A stretch of DNA of 64,000 bases, taken from Candidatus Methanohalarchaeum thermophilum. Its GTDB lineage: Archaea > Halobacteriota > Methanonatronarchaeia > Methanonatronarchaeales > Methanonatronarchaeaceae. Position numbers and translations under genes: made by a program. Under the pieces are notes generated by a model, which was not told the origin of the DNA, made no database searches, and saw nothing but the letters and a program-made list of their open reading frames with translations. The stretch is taken from the NCBI GenBank assembly GCA_001914405.1, contig MSDW01000001.1, positions 1,623,498-1,687,497 on the forward strand, in the 5' to 3' direction. Positions 45,464 through 55,128 of the stretch are shown here, piece by piece. Numbering within the stretch: position 1 is the first letter of the stretch; each line of letters begins with the position of its first letter.

Positions 45464-46310
45464 TTGAAGATCCCATCTCCAATAAAAAACCATACCCAAA
45501 AAACGATAATAATACTATCTATAGTTCTAATCTTAGCTTTAATCCATCCAATCTATTCCAACCAAAAACACACAAAAAACCCAAAAGAAACCCACCAAGA
45601 AAAAACAAATAACAAAGTCGCCATCCTAGACCAATTCCCAAAAAGAAACCCGGAAACAACCCAAAAAATAACTTCAATATTCAAAAAACAGGGAATAGAA
45701 ATAGATACCTACGAAAACATCACATTAAATCCTATACAAAAAACTACCAACCCTAAATTACAGTATAATAATCTTTAGAGTTCACTCAGGTACACCAACA
45801 ACCAACACAGAAACAAATTTCATTTCGCCAATATATACAACCGAAACTTACAAATCAACGAAATACCCTCTACTACAATCCAAAAAAATGATAGTACCAG
45901 CCAGCACTTCCACAGACAACAACTGGACTGACGAAGAAATCAGATTCGCAATCACACCAAAATACATAAAAAAAGAAATGAAAGGCACATTTAAAAACAC
46001 CCTATTAATACTAGATAGCTGCCACACCTTCACCCCAGAATCAGATTACAAACTCATAAAGACATTTTACCAGAAAAAAGCAAAAGCAGTAATATGATGG
46101 AAAGGAAGCATAACATTACAAAATGGAGACCAAGCAACACTAAAAATATTAAATAAAACATTAAAAGAAAACTTAACCTTAAAAAAAGCACTTGAACAAA
46201 CAGAAAAAGAAATGGACAACCAAACCAAAGGAGCCACACTAAAAGTTCCTACAAGAAGCCAAGACCTGAAAATAATAACTAATAACCAACAGATAAAACT
46301 AAAATAAACA
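45464..46310 (+). pseudogene. Broken exported caspase-like-fold protein
   Basis: Three consecutive plus-strand frames form one protein. It starts with a signal/membrane segment (TIIILSIVLILALIHPIY), then VAILDQFPKR. After a frameshift near 45770 the frame changes to FRVHSGTPTTNTETNF, continuing through LLILDSCHTF to KAKAVI. An in-frame TGA at 46095-46097 follows, then WKGSITLQNGDQATLKI up to the TAA at 46308. The order IIIFRVHS (His), SC (Cys) and IGWxGS resembles an exported archaeal family with a caspase/CHAT-like fold. The TGA replaces the expected Gly (GGA to TGA). Two independent lesions and uniform A/C-rich composition argue for decay. Confidence 0.75.
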
Positions 46311-46526
46311 CATCTTCATTTAATTTATCAACACGAAAATAAAACCAAAAAATAACAGACAAGATATTTTTTTAATATAAACCTAGAGAAAAGAACCTAC
46401 CACTGGATTACCAGAATAAGACGCCCCTATCTAAAATAGAAAGTACTTAAATCAATTTTGTATTCAGTAGATAGTATAAGATAAAAAAACACGATTTAGG
46501 CCCAAGATTTACTTAATTTAATTCTT
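46311..46526. other. Intergenic, convergent
   Basis: AT-rich spacer between the decayed gene and the convergent MEDS gene. It contains T-runs near 46365-46375 that could terminate the plus strand. No gene seen. Confidence 0.35.
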
Positions 46527-47246
46527 TCATTTGCTCTTATTTATTTTTTCTAACATCTTTTTATGGTAATTCTCTATTACTTTGTCTCTGCCTCCTGGTT
46601 TGTACAAGTCAGGGGGAAGGTAATAATAATTTTTACATATACCCTTCTCGGTTAATACCTCTGGATGGGTTTTTATTGCATCGGTCAAATAATCCTCTGG
46701 AAACCATTTTTCTTTATAGAAACACAACAAAGTAATATCCTTACCTTGGAGCTTTTTATTTAATTGTTCTTCGTAATCAAAGAGTTCTCTTTTAGGTCTT
46801 TTATTTTTAAGGAACCATGTAAGATCCGAAGAAACGATCAAACCACTATACCCTTCTTTATTAGCCTTTTTTATTTCTTTTTCCAAAATACTCACTACAT
46901 TCTTTATTGAGAACTTATTAGTTCTCTTAAATACCTTTTGAGTACTATAAAAACGAATCTGTCCCTTATCCCAATATTCCTCGAATTTATCAATCAACTT
47001 TTCTTTTTCAGACCTATTAGATCCTTTATTTTTATCGAGAGGCACAATTTTTTTAACGCCACTAGAATCTAAATTATATACACCTCTCTTCTTATCTTCG
47101 TCGATTAAAACGATTATCTTGTGTCTTTCTTCAATTCCAAGTGATACTAAAGACATTAAAACTCTAAATCTATCTTCCTCATCTCTATAGATACAACAAA
47201 GATGGGATCCGATCTCTAATTCATTCAATACAGGGCCGTTATTCAT
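46527..47246 (-). CDS. MEDS-domain sensory protein
   Basis: About 239 residues, one MEDS domain (methanogen/methylotroph DcmR sensory domain) and nothing else. GSHLCCIYRDEEDRFRVLMS at the start with the conserved His-Cys-Cys, YSGLIVSSDLTWFLK in the middle and LLCFYKEKWFPEDYL near the end match the family, which resembles the KaiC/RecA fold without its Walker motifs. It is thought to bind a small hydrocarbon-derived ligand. No kinase or DNA-binding domain is attached, so it may act with a partner. The ATG at 47246 is preferred to a TTG four codons upstream. Confidence 0.82.
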   Translation of the reverse strand: MNNGPVLNELEIGSHLCCIYRDEEDRFRVLMSLVSLGIEERHKIIVLIDEDKKRGVYNLDSSGVKKIVPLDKNKGSNRSEKEKLIDKFEEYWDKGQIRFYSTQKVFKRTNKFSIKNVVSILEKEIKKANKEGYSGLIVSSDLTWFLKNKRPKRELFDYEEQLNKKLQGKDITLLCFYKEKWFPEDYLTDAIKTHPEVLTEKGICKNYYYLPPDLYKPGGRDKVIENYHKKMLEKINKSK

Positions 47247-47369
47247 GGCCTCATACAAAATTTCTATAAAACATGTACCTTAAATCATTTGATAAAAAAC
47301 AAAAAAAATAACAACATAACGCCATCTTTTAATTTAAACAAAACCACCTTTATCATTCTAATCTTGCTT

Positions 47370-47458
47370 TAGTTATTTCATAGACACATTCTGATAACCA
47401 TCTATCTTCTTTAATTCAGGGTGAAGTAAGATAGTAGATGGCTTCATGAAATAAACTA
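47370..47458. promoter_or_regulatory. Large two-part inverted repeat
   Basis: Outer arms TAGTTATTTCAT and ATGAAATAAACTA; inner arms CCATCTATCTT and AAGATAGTAGATGG around a loop containing TTAATTCAGGGTGAAG. The two arm pairs nest, so it would form a long hairpin in RNA or a cruciform/operator in DNA. It lies in the upstream region shared by the MEDS gene and serA. Confidence 0.6.
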
Positions 47459-47774
47459 TTTTGTCTATTCTTATCTTACTATCTAAATAACTATTTAAGT
47501 AGTATCTAGTTTATCTAAAAAAAGTTTAATCGATGAATAAAATCATATATTATGTAATTAGAGAAGGTTTTCTTTGTCCCAAATTTCAGTTGGTTGTGGG
47601 TGTCAGTTCTTTCTGGGAAAAGCAATTAAGTTTAATTTAATTTATTTTGGGTGTGGCAATGGAAAGAAATAATTAAGAATATAATTAAAAAGGATTAGGA
47701 AAATCATTTGTTGTATCAGGTTATGACCTGAAGATAAATATATATGTCATTTGTTGATAAGATCTGTTGGAAGA

Positions 47775-47839
47775 TAACTTCAACTACCCATCTCTAAATC
47801 AGAGATCTTGGAAGAGGTCTTTTCAACCACTAAGATAAA
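47775..47839 (-). repeat. Palindromic box, copy g
   Basis: Minus-strand reading: TTTATCTTAGTGGTTGAA, AAGACC, CTCTTCCAAGATCTCTGATT, GGGTAGTTGAAGTT. The start (TTATCTTAGTGGTTGA) is identical to copy i. The inner pairing is weaker than in copies c and e. Confidence 0.7.
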
Positions 47840-47926
47840 AGCCACAATGATAAGAGTATATATGGCTAATAGGGGTTTTAGTTCTCTCTTAAAGAGAAAA
47901 TAGGTTATAAAATTGCGTGAGTCACT

Positions 47927-49501
47927 ATGAAGTTCTTGATATCAGATAAAATAGAGGAGAAAGGGATTCTGAAATTAAAAGAAAAAGGCCAGGTCGAGGT
48001 AGAGACTTCGTTGAGTAAGGAAGAATTGAAGAATAGGATACCGAAGTATGATGCAATAATTGTTAGAAGTGGTACTACTTTAGATGAGGAGGTGTTGTCT
48101 TGTGCAGACAATCTTAAGGTTATTGGAAGAGCGGGCGTTGGAGTAGACAATATTGATATAGATGCTGCCACAAAAAAAGGGATTATTGTTATAAACGCAC
48201 CTGAAGCAAGTACTATTTCAGTTTCTGAACATACTTTAGGGCTATTAATGGCTTCTGCAAGAAATATTCCACAGGCCAATAGTTCTCTGAAAGATGAAAA
48301 ATGGGAGAAGAGCAAATTTCTGGGAGAAGAAGTCTATGAAAAAACTTTGGGGGTTTTTGGTCTAGGAAGAATAGGTTCTGAAGTAGCTAAAAGAGCGAGA
48401 AAACTAGGTATGGATGTTTTGGCATTTGATCCATATATCTCAGAGGAAAGAGCAAACGAACTTGGTATTGATCTATCTATTAAAGAAAAAGTAATAGAAG
48501 AAGCAGACTTTATAACTACTCATGTTCCCTTAACAGAAGAGACTAGGCACTTAATTTCAAGTGAAGAATTTGACAGAATGAAGGATGATGCAACTATTCT
48601 TAATGTAGCTAGAGGGGGAATAGTAGACGAAGAAGCTTTGGCTGATGCAATAAAAGAAGGGAAGATTAAGGGAGCAGCTTTAGATGTATTTGAAGAGGAA
48701 CCTCCCTTCGGTTCCGAGTTACTAGAGATGGACGAAGTAATAGTAACACCTCACCTAGGAGCATCAACTGAAGAAGCCCAGGTCAATGTAGCAGTATCAA
48801 TAGCAAACCAAGTTCTAGATGCACTAGAAGGAAAACCAGCAAAAAATGCTCTTAACATACCAGCAATGTCATCAACTGAATTAAACAGAATAAAACCGTA
48901 TCTATCTTTAGCTGAAAAACTAGGAAGCTTTTTAGCCCAAGTAATGGAAGGATCAACAGAGGAAATCACAATAATCCTAGCAGGAGAACTAATAGACGAG
49001 AAAACAGACCCAATAAAGACCTCAGTACTGAAAGGATTCTTTAATGCAATAGTTGATGAACCTGTAAACATGGTAAACTCCGAAATATTTGCAGACAAGA
49101 GAGGAATAAAAGTAATAGAAAGTAAAACCAGCAACGCAGGAGACTTCAACAACCTAATAAAAGTACAGGTTTCAAACGATAAAACAACAACTTCAGTATC
49201 AGGAACCATATTCGGCAGATATGATGAGAGAATAGTCGAAATAGAAGGCTACAGAATAAACACAAAACTAGAAGGCCACATGCTATACACAAGACACATT
49301 GATAAACCAGGAGTAATAGGAAATGTAGGAGGAGTACTAGGACAAAACGGAATAAACGTAGGAAGCATGCAAGTAGGCAGAGAAAAAACCAGAGGAAAAG
49401 CAATAATGCTATTAACAATAGACGACATCCTGGATGAAGAAATACTCAAAGAAATAAGAAAAATCGACAAAATAAACGATGTAAAATACATAAAGATATA
49501 A
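47927..49501 (+). CDS. serA: D-3-phosphoglycerate dehydrogenase
   Basis: The first step of serine synthesis. The 524-residue protein has the long form: substrate/NAD domains (about 1-310: [28 protein letters not shown], the catalytic [13 protein letters not shown] His), an intervening ASB domain (about 320-445) and a C-terminal ACT domain ([20 protein letters not shown], about 455-524), usually for serine feedback. It appears monocistronic with a structured upstream region. The G-rich start and A/C-rich end are clear. Confidence 0.95.
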   Translation: MKFLISDKIEEKGILKLKEKGQVEVETSLSKEELKNRIPKYDAIIVRSGTTLDEEVLSCADNLKVIGRAGVGVDNIDIDAATKKGIIVINAPEASTISVSEHTLGLLMASARNIPQANSSLKDEKWEKSKFLGEEVYEKTLGVFGLGRIGSEVAKRARKLGMDVLAFDPYISEERANELGIDLSIKEKVIEEADFITTHVPLTEETRHLISSEEFDRMKDDATILNVARGGIVDEEALADAIKEGKIKGAALDVFEEEPPFGSELLEMDEVIVTPHLGASTEEAQVNVAVSIANQVLDALEGKPAKNALNIPAMSSTELNRIKPYLSLAEKLGSFLAQVMEGSTEEITIILAGELIDEKTDPIKTSVLKGFFNAIVDEPVNMVNSEIFADKRGIKVIESKTSNAGDFNNLIKVQVSNDKTTTSVSGTIFGRYDERIVEIEGYRINTKLEGHMLYTRHIDKPGVIGNVGGVLGQNGINVGSMQVGREKTRGKAIMLLTIDDILDEEILKEIRKIDKINDVKYIKI

Positions 49502-50106
49502 AGAAAGAAACACAAAACACAAAAAACCAGGGAAAAACCAATTTTTAATACCTAAAAATTCTTTATCCCCCTATTTTAGATCTAAAAGAACACTCTCTCT
49601 AATGAATCTAAGATCTAAAAACCATTAACTCAAACAAGCGATACAATAATAACCGATTTCAGAGATAAAATAAAAATTTAATACAATTTTTTTTAATAAA
49701 ATAACTCTAATAGCTTACAACTCAAATCTATTTTAATAATCCTCATCTACCTAGATTCGGAGAAAAGTAGATCTAAACCTAATATATTTTTCGACCTGGT
49801 TACTCTTAACTTGGCTATTTTTAATCTAGGGTTATAGTGTAAGGTTATCTGTATTTTATGCAGCTCTGTATTTTATGCAGCTCAAAAAGGGTTTATTGGC
49901 TCTTAGTGTTTTTATTCTGAGTGTTGAAGGCCCAAGGAAATTTAGAATGAGTTTTTTTAAGTAGATCGGTGTGATTTCCTATTTAATAACTGAATGGTAG
50001 AGATGATATTAATGTGTTTTTAGTTGTTTTCTTGATGAATGGTTTTTTCTTGGTTCAGGATCTAGGGTTTTTAGTTTTTAATGGTTTTTTGGTTTTTGTG
50101 TGTTTT
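49502..50106. other. Convergent intergenic region with 17-bp tandem repeat
   Basis: About 600 bp between serA and aif2b. The left part is A/C-rich, the right part G/T-rich, matching the 3' ends of genes on the two strands. Candidate U-tract terminators lie at about 49685-49700. A perfect tandem repeat lies at 49849-49882. No gene that I can support. Confidence 0.45.
49849..49882 (+). repeat. Perfect 17-bp tandem repeat (two units)
   Basis: CTGTATTTTATGCAGCT occurs twice head to tail without mismatch. Each unit has CTG...CAG / AGCTGCAT-like partial dyad symmetry. Confidence 0.85.
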
Positions 50107-50526
50107 TTAGTTTGTTATTGAGGAGAGTGATTTTCTTGCTCCGCAGGCGTCACATTTTAGCATTTTGACATCATCTACTTTTATGAATCTTGTGTCTGGG
50201 CTGTCGCATTCGAAGCAGAATACAAAATTTTTGGCGTATTCTTTTATTCTTTGGTTTACTTGTTTTTTGGAAAAACTTCCTTTGAATGAAGCTTTATCTT
50301 TTTTTCTTTTTCCTGAAGTCCCTAGTTTGTCGCTTAAGAATTTTAATAGATGTTCTGGTTTTCTGTTAAAGGTTTTTGCTATATTTAGGAAGTTATTTAA
50401 TACTGTTGTATCTCCTTCTTGGAATACATCGGCTTCCGGAACTTCAAATCTATCTTTTTCTATCGATTCTAGATCTTTTATTTCTTCTCTTCCTCTATCT
50501 AAAAGAGACTCGTAATCCGAGTTCAT
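50107..50526 (-). CDS. eif2b: Translation initiation factor aIF2 subunit beta
   Basis: A 139-residue aIF2-beta. The core [23 protein letters not shown], shown as [12 protein letters not shown] and [11 protein letters not shown], binds aIF2-gamma-adjacent elements, and the C-terminal zinc ribbon has two CxxC pairs (CFEC and CDAC). It delivers Met-tRNAi with the alpha and gamma subunits. Monocistronic here. The symbol is used for archaeal eIF2-beta, not eIF2B. Confidence 0.93.
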   Translation of the reverse strand: MNSDYESLLDRGREEIKDLESIEKDRFEVPEADVFQEGDTTVLNNFLNIAKTFNRKPEHLLKFLSDKLGTSGKRKKDKASFKGSFSKKQVNQRIKEYAKNFVFCFECDSPDTRFIKVDDVKMLKCDACGARKSLSSITN

Positions 50527-50717
50527 GTTATCTCACGACCTATATAAGATTAGATTTAGATAATATAATTTAATTTATAACTAGTAACTAGCTTTTTATT
50601 GGATTAGGGTACTAAATAATACCTTAATAGGTTTTTATGGTATTATCTTTATATATTTAAAAAAACTTTACTGGGGTTTTGGTTGCTTCTTTTTGGTCTT
50701 TTATTGGTTTTTTTGGT

Positions 50718-51251
<534 letters not shown>

Positions 51252-51346
51252 CTCTAAATGAATGGATTTTTATTTGAACTTAGGTTTATCAAGAAATATA
51301 AGTTCAGGTATATTAATTTTTCCATCTAATTAAAGTTTTTTGTTAT

Positions 51347-52036
51347 TTAGCTTTTTTCTTCGATCAAAGCCTTCAACCAACCTGCTAAAGTGTGTGCCTC
51401 TCTAGCAGTTAGCTCAGACCTTCCAAATATCCTCTTTAACATAAGATTGGTTTTCTCTCTCTTATGTTCTGGGTAATCTATGTGGTTAACCAACTTGGAA
51501 AGTCTTTCATAGATGATATCAAGTTCTTTCTGAGAAGCTAACCTAATCTCTTCCTTTTCTATCTCACTTAACTCATACATTAAAATTGCAACGGACTGAG
51601 CTAAATTCATAATGGGATACTCATCAGATGTAGGAATCGAAACAATTATCTCACACTCTTTTAAAACCTTATTAGGTAAACCATAATCCTCTCTACCAAA
51701 GAACAACCCAATTTTTCCAATCTTATCTCTTAACTTATCTTTAAGTTCCCTAGGAGTAAAGTAAGGCATTCTAATATGTCTATCCGAAGTTTCACCTCTA
51801 ATTCCCGTAGTAGCTACTCGATAATCAAATTGAACTAGTAATTCCTCTACCGAATCAACTTCAACCACATTATCTAGAATATTCTGAGCATTAGAAGCCA
51901 TAGCTCTTGCTTCTTCTCCTATTTCAGTTGGATTAACTAAAAATAAGTCACTAAAACCAAAGTTCTTCATAACTCTAGCAACCGAACCAATATTGCCTCC
52001 AAATTTAGGCTCCACCAAGACAACATCTAGATCCAT
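51347..52036 (-). CDS. SpoU/TrmJ-type RNA 2'-O-methyltransferase
   Basis: A 229-residue SPOUT methyltransferase. VLVEPKFGGNIGSVARVMKN (motif 1, here VVLVEPKFGGNIGSVARVMK), LFFGREDYGLPNKVL (motif 2) and IPTSDEYPIMNLAQSVAIL (motif 3, the trefoil knot) are intact. The archaeal TrmJ group modifies tRNA position 32. The C-terminal extension has a typical helical REAHTLAGWLKAL end. Monocistronic, with structured element copy 6 upstream. Confidence 0.9.
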   Translation of the reverse strand: MDLDVVLVEPKFGGNIGSVARVMKNFGFSDLFLVNPTEIGEEARAMASNAQNILDNVVEVDSVEELLVQFDYRVATTGIRGETSDRHIRMPYFTPRELKDKLRDKIGKIGLFFGREDYGLPNKVLKECEIIVSIPTSDEYPIMNLAQSVAILMYELSEIEKEEIRLASQKELDIIYERLSKLVNHIDYPEHKREKTNLMLKRIFGRSELTAREAHTLAGWLKALIEEKS

Positions 52037-52199
52037 AATAACCTCAAGTTAATTTCCGCGTTCAACCTATAAATTTTAACCATATTATAAAACTAAAAAA
52101 GAAAAAACCAAAAGAACCTAGAACATTAGAAACAACCCAAGATACATGACCACAATAAATAACAACCCAATTTATTTAACTTCTAAATCTAATCATCGT

Positions 52200-52548
52200 T
52201 TATCTAGGTAACTGGGATACTCATCTTTATCCGGATTGGAGTTTGCTTTTTTCCCATCCAGGGGAGGGTTCTCTCACTGCACCTAAATCAACATCTGAAA
52301 CTATTTGCTCCAAGAGAAGAATTGGATCAGGAAAAATACAAAAATCAATTATATTAACTTTTAGGTTTGTTTCCTTAATTCTCTCTTGGTAGTTTCTACA
52401 TCAGCCACTAGGACTCTACCCCAAAAGGTTTTGAGTTTACCCTAACACATCTTATTTGATGTAGCGTCTTAGGGGCTTTAGCTTAGCCAGAAGACCTTAA
52501 GAGACATGGGATCGATTTTTATTAAGGCAGACAAGCTAATCAACTGCC
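52200..52548 (-). mobile_element. Structured repeat element, copy 6 (3' end degenerate)
   Basis: Minus-strand reading: GGCAGTTGATTAGCTTGTCT hairpin, ATCGATCCCATG, GGTAAACTCAAAACC, GGGGTAGAGTCC, stem CCAAGAGAGAAT pairing with ATTCTTCTCTTGG, TTAATATAATTG, CCTGATCC, TGTTGATTTAGGTG, AAGCAAACTCC, GGATAAAG. The final hairpin and TTCAC terminus of the other copies are not recognisable; the sequence runs out at about 52200. The internal motifs are nearest to copy 1. Confidence 0.75.
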
Positions 52549-52746
52549 AGTTATCTTAAATTGCTCTTAGAACTATTTAAGTGCTAGAGTTGAATTATTC
52601 TGTGTAAGAGGGGTCCATGGATCCCGGTTCTAAAGTACAGGGCCTATACTGCTTCCTCGAAAAACCCACAGAAGGTAAAGATAATTGGTTTGTATTGGAA
52701 AAATATTTTGTTATTCAGACTTCTTTTTAATCTTTGTTTGAGTAAT
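52549..52746. other. Spacer with GGATCC-centred palindrome
   Basis: Between element copy 6 and the ftsJ-like gene. A near-perfect palindrome GGGTCCATGGATCCC lies at about 52611-52626. No ORF that I can support. Confidence 0.4.
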
Positions 52747-53505
52747 ATGAAAAGAAAAGATAGGTATTGGAAAAAAGCAAAAAGAGAGGGGTATAGGGCG
52801 AGAAGCTCTTATAAGCTTAAGCAGATAAATGATAAATTTGATATTTTGGAGAAAGGTGATTCAGTCGTTGACTTAGGAGCTGCTCCTGGAGGATGGCTAC
52901 AAGTGGCTAAGGAGATAACAGGAGGAAACCAAGTTTTAGGGATAGATCGAGTTCAAATTAGTTCATTGGAGGGAGTAAAAACTGTTAAAGCCGATATTAA
53001 TAGTGAAGAGATAATAAAAACCATTAAAGATAAAATTGGTGAAGTTGATGTTGTACTAAGTGATGTTTCACCAGATCTATCCGGTAATTGGAATGTTGAT
53101 CATGCAAGGTCGATTGATCTATCGCGAAGAGCTTTAGAGATAAGTAAGCATATACTAAAACCAAGAGGAAATTTATTGGTAAAGGTATTTCAAGGTGACA
53201 TGTATAATAAGTTCTATAAAGAAGTTAAAAATAACTTTGGTTTCGTTAAAGCTACTTCCCCTGATGCATCTAGAGACGAAAGCGCAGAAATCTATGTCAT
53301 AGGTAAAAACTTTATCCAAAAACCTGTATCAGAAGGAGATAAACTTAAAGTAGAAATAATTGATAAAGGAAAAGAAGGAGACGGAATTGCTAAAGTAAAC
53401 GACTTTGTAATATTCGTTCCAGATACAGATATAGGAAAAACCATAAAAATAAAAATAAAAAAAGTAAAAAATAACTTTGCCTTAGCCAAAAAAATAAATA
53501 GATAA
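52747..53505 (+). CDS. RrmJ/FtsJ 2'-O-methyltransferase with C-terminal TRAM domain
   Basis: About 252 residues. The FtsJ core has the K-D-K-E tetrad: Lys in RSSYKLKQI, Asp in LSDVSPDLSG, Lys in NLLVKVFQGD and Glu in SAEIYVIG, with SAM motif VVDLGAAPGGWLQV. A TRAM domain (about 190-252: GDKLKVEIIDKG ... GDGIAKVNDFVIFVPD) follows, as in euryarchaeal RrmJ, and should bind 23S rRNA. The start is the ATG at 52747 (MKRKDRYWKK); an upstream frame adds 19 residues not belonging to the family. The gene's end runs into TAAATAGA tandem units. Confidence 0.92.
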   Translation: MKRKDRYWKKAKREGYRARSSYKLKQINDKFDILEKGDSVVDLGAAPGGWLQVAKEITGGNQVLGIDRVQISSLEGVKTVKADINSEEIIKTIKDKIGEVDVVLSDVSPDLSGNWNVDHARSIDLSRRALEISKHILKPRGNLLVKVFQGDMYNKFYKEVKNNFGFVKATSPDASRDESAEIYVIGKNFIQKPVSEGDKLKVEIIDKGKEGDGIAKVNDFVIFVPDTDIGKTIKIKIKKVKNNFALAKKINR

Positions 53506-53522
53506 ATAGATAAATAGATAAA
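53495..53522 (+). repeat. ATAGATAA microsatellite over the ftsJ-like stop codon
   Basis: About three and a half 8-bp units (AATAGATA) cover the final codons and the TAA stop at 53503-53505 of the methyltransferase. Slippage here would alter the C-terminus by only a few residues. Confidence 0.7.
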
Positions 53523-53686
53523 AAACAAAAAGCAGAAATATATTAGCAAAAATCAAAGAAAACGCTATTAAGGACGATGAAATAACCAAATCTTAATATA
53601 ACATAATTAAACAAGATAATTCTATTAGTTGCTATTTAAGATATCAAGATTATTTTTTTGGGTTCTTTATCTATTTATTTTTTTTG

Positions 53687-54820
53687 TTAGTTTTTTGTTA
53701 GGTTTTTTAGTGTTTTTTTGAATTCTTGTAGGTCTGCGTTGGTTTTTATTCCTACATTATTGAAGTGGGTTTTTGTGGCTTTGTATCCTTTTTCTCTTAG
53801 TTCTTTGAGAACTTTTTGGTTTTTTGGTGCTGTGATTGAGAGTTTTTTACATGTTTTGTGTATGTCGTAGAAGGTGGGAGGGAGGTTTGTTTCTTGTATT
53901 AGTAAGTTGAGGGTTTCTGTGATTTTTTGTTTTGTGTTTAGTTTGAGGTTTTTTAGGTTTTTATTTATTTTTTTGAGGAATTTGGTTTTATTTAGGTTGT
54001 CTAGGTAAAATGGACCGGTTCCTGTGAACTTGTTTCCGCATCGACATCTTTTGTTTTTTATTAAAGGCACGGTTCCGGTTTTTATTTTTCTGTTACCACA
54101 GTTGGTGCAATGATATATGTAGCCCAGTTTTTTTAGAGCTTTGTCTGATTTTTTAGCTCCTTTTTTTATTTGGCCAAAGGATCTGAAGTAGTGGCTATCG
54201 TAATAGGTTAAGAGTGGGATGTATTGTTTATCGTATTGGGCTGCTGTTTTAATTAACTTTGATACTAGTGCTCTGCATCCGGATTCTTTGTGGTAGCTAG
54301 TGTTAAGGATCTTTGAACCGTATTTTCTTAATCCTGAGTTTTGGTGGGCTCCACATAGAGGAGCAGTGTCTGTGGCTGTTACACATATTAGTCCATTTCT
54401 TTTAATTGATTTAGAAGCAGGATCAAGGAATGAAACTGGGGAACCGTATGGGTCTAAGTCGATGATGTCGTATTTATTTTGTAGCATTAATAAGGAGCTA
54501 TCAACATTTCTTAGGGTTACATCGAAGTTTCCTCTTTCTTTGTTTTTCTTCATGAATTTGTATGCGCTTTTGCTTAGGTCGTTTATGGTTACATTGGTTT
54601 TGGGGATCTCGTTTTTTACTCTGATTCCTCTAACCCCTGTAGCACCATGAGCATCCAGATAACTCATTTCATCTTCTACAAATGTTGAGATTAATGCAAT
54701 GGTGAGGTCCCGATTAAATTCCATCTCAGGATTAAAAAAAACCTCTTGTTTTGGAGGAGGAAACTTTTCTACTGTCTTATCAGGAACCAAAAACTCTGTT
54801 TGACCTTCTGTAATTAACAT
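53687..54820 (-). CDS. trm1: tRNA (guanine26-N2)-dimethyltransferase
   Basis: Trm1 dimethylates G26 of tRNA. The 377-residue protein starts MLITEGQTEFLVP. FFNPEMEFNRDLTIALI, YLDAHGATGVRGIRV (SAM motif), DLDPYGSPVSFLDPA (catalytic DPYGSP) and CVTATDTAPLCGAH follow. The C-terminal zinc ribbon (YHCTNCG ... KRCRCGNKF) and a Lys-rich tail complete it. The coding strand is A/C-rich at its end. Confidence 0.94.
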   Translation of the reverse strand: MLITEGQTEFLVPDKTVEKFPPPKQEVFFNPEMEFNRDLTIALISTFVEDEMSYLDAHGATGVRGIRVKNEIPKTNVTINDLSKSAYKFMKKNKERGNFDVTLRNVDSSLLMLQNKYDIIDLDPYGSPVSFLDPASKSIKRNGLICVTATDTAPLCGAHQNSGLRKYGSKILNTSYHKESGCRALVSKLIKTAAQYDKQYIPLLTYYDSHYFRSFGQIKKGAKKSDKALKKLGYIYHCTNCGNRKIKTGTVPLIKNKRCRCGNKFTGTGPFYLDNLNKTKFLKKINKNLKNLKLNTKQKITETLNLLIQETNLPPTFYDIHKTCKKLSITAPKNQKVLKELREKGYKATKTHFNNVGIKTNADLQEFKKTLKNLTKN

Positions 54821-55128
54821 CTTGATAAGAAATGTTCTAGAACCACTTAATTCCTAGACAAAAACCAAATTAAAAAAATTTTTGGTAAAACAACAAAAGC
54901 CGATTAAAAAACTAAATAGATCAAATAAATTTTTAGGTCCGTTAAACCAAAAATAAACTAGATACAAAAAGCTTTTAAGGAAATTGATGTTTGTTAAGTA
55001 ATTTTTTGGTTAAAAAGAGTTCTTTTAATGTTATTTCTGCAGCTATGTAATTGTTTTTTTTACTCTATTGTGTGATTTTTTATTTTTTTTAGTCAAAATT
55101 GATTTAATCTTGTCTATTAGTTAATTAG
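54821..55128. other. AT-rich intergenic region
   Basis: About 310 bp between two minus-strand genes. It has T-runs on the plus strand around 55055-55085 and no GC-rich or repeated motif. It should contain the trm1 promoter and the terminator of the upstream HTH gene. Confidence 0.35.

Larger units (their letters stand above)
47247..47926 (+). other. 680-bp divergent region with hairpins and a box
   Basis: It holds the large inverted repeat at 47370-47458, a fragment at about 47592-47635 resembling the 5' end of the structured element (CAGTTGGTTGTGGGTGTCAG, then GGAAAAGCAATT), and a palindromic box at 47775-47839. The serA start lies 87 bp after the box. There is no coding frame that I can support. 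Confidence 0.5.

Noticed and set aside
46095-46097. In-frame TGA as a recoded selenocysteine codon
   Set aside because: The site aligns with Gly in the I-G-W pattern, no SECIS-like hairpin is evident and a frameshift also breaks the gene, so a nonsense mutation is simpler.
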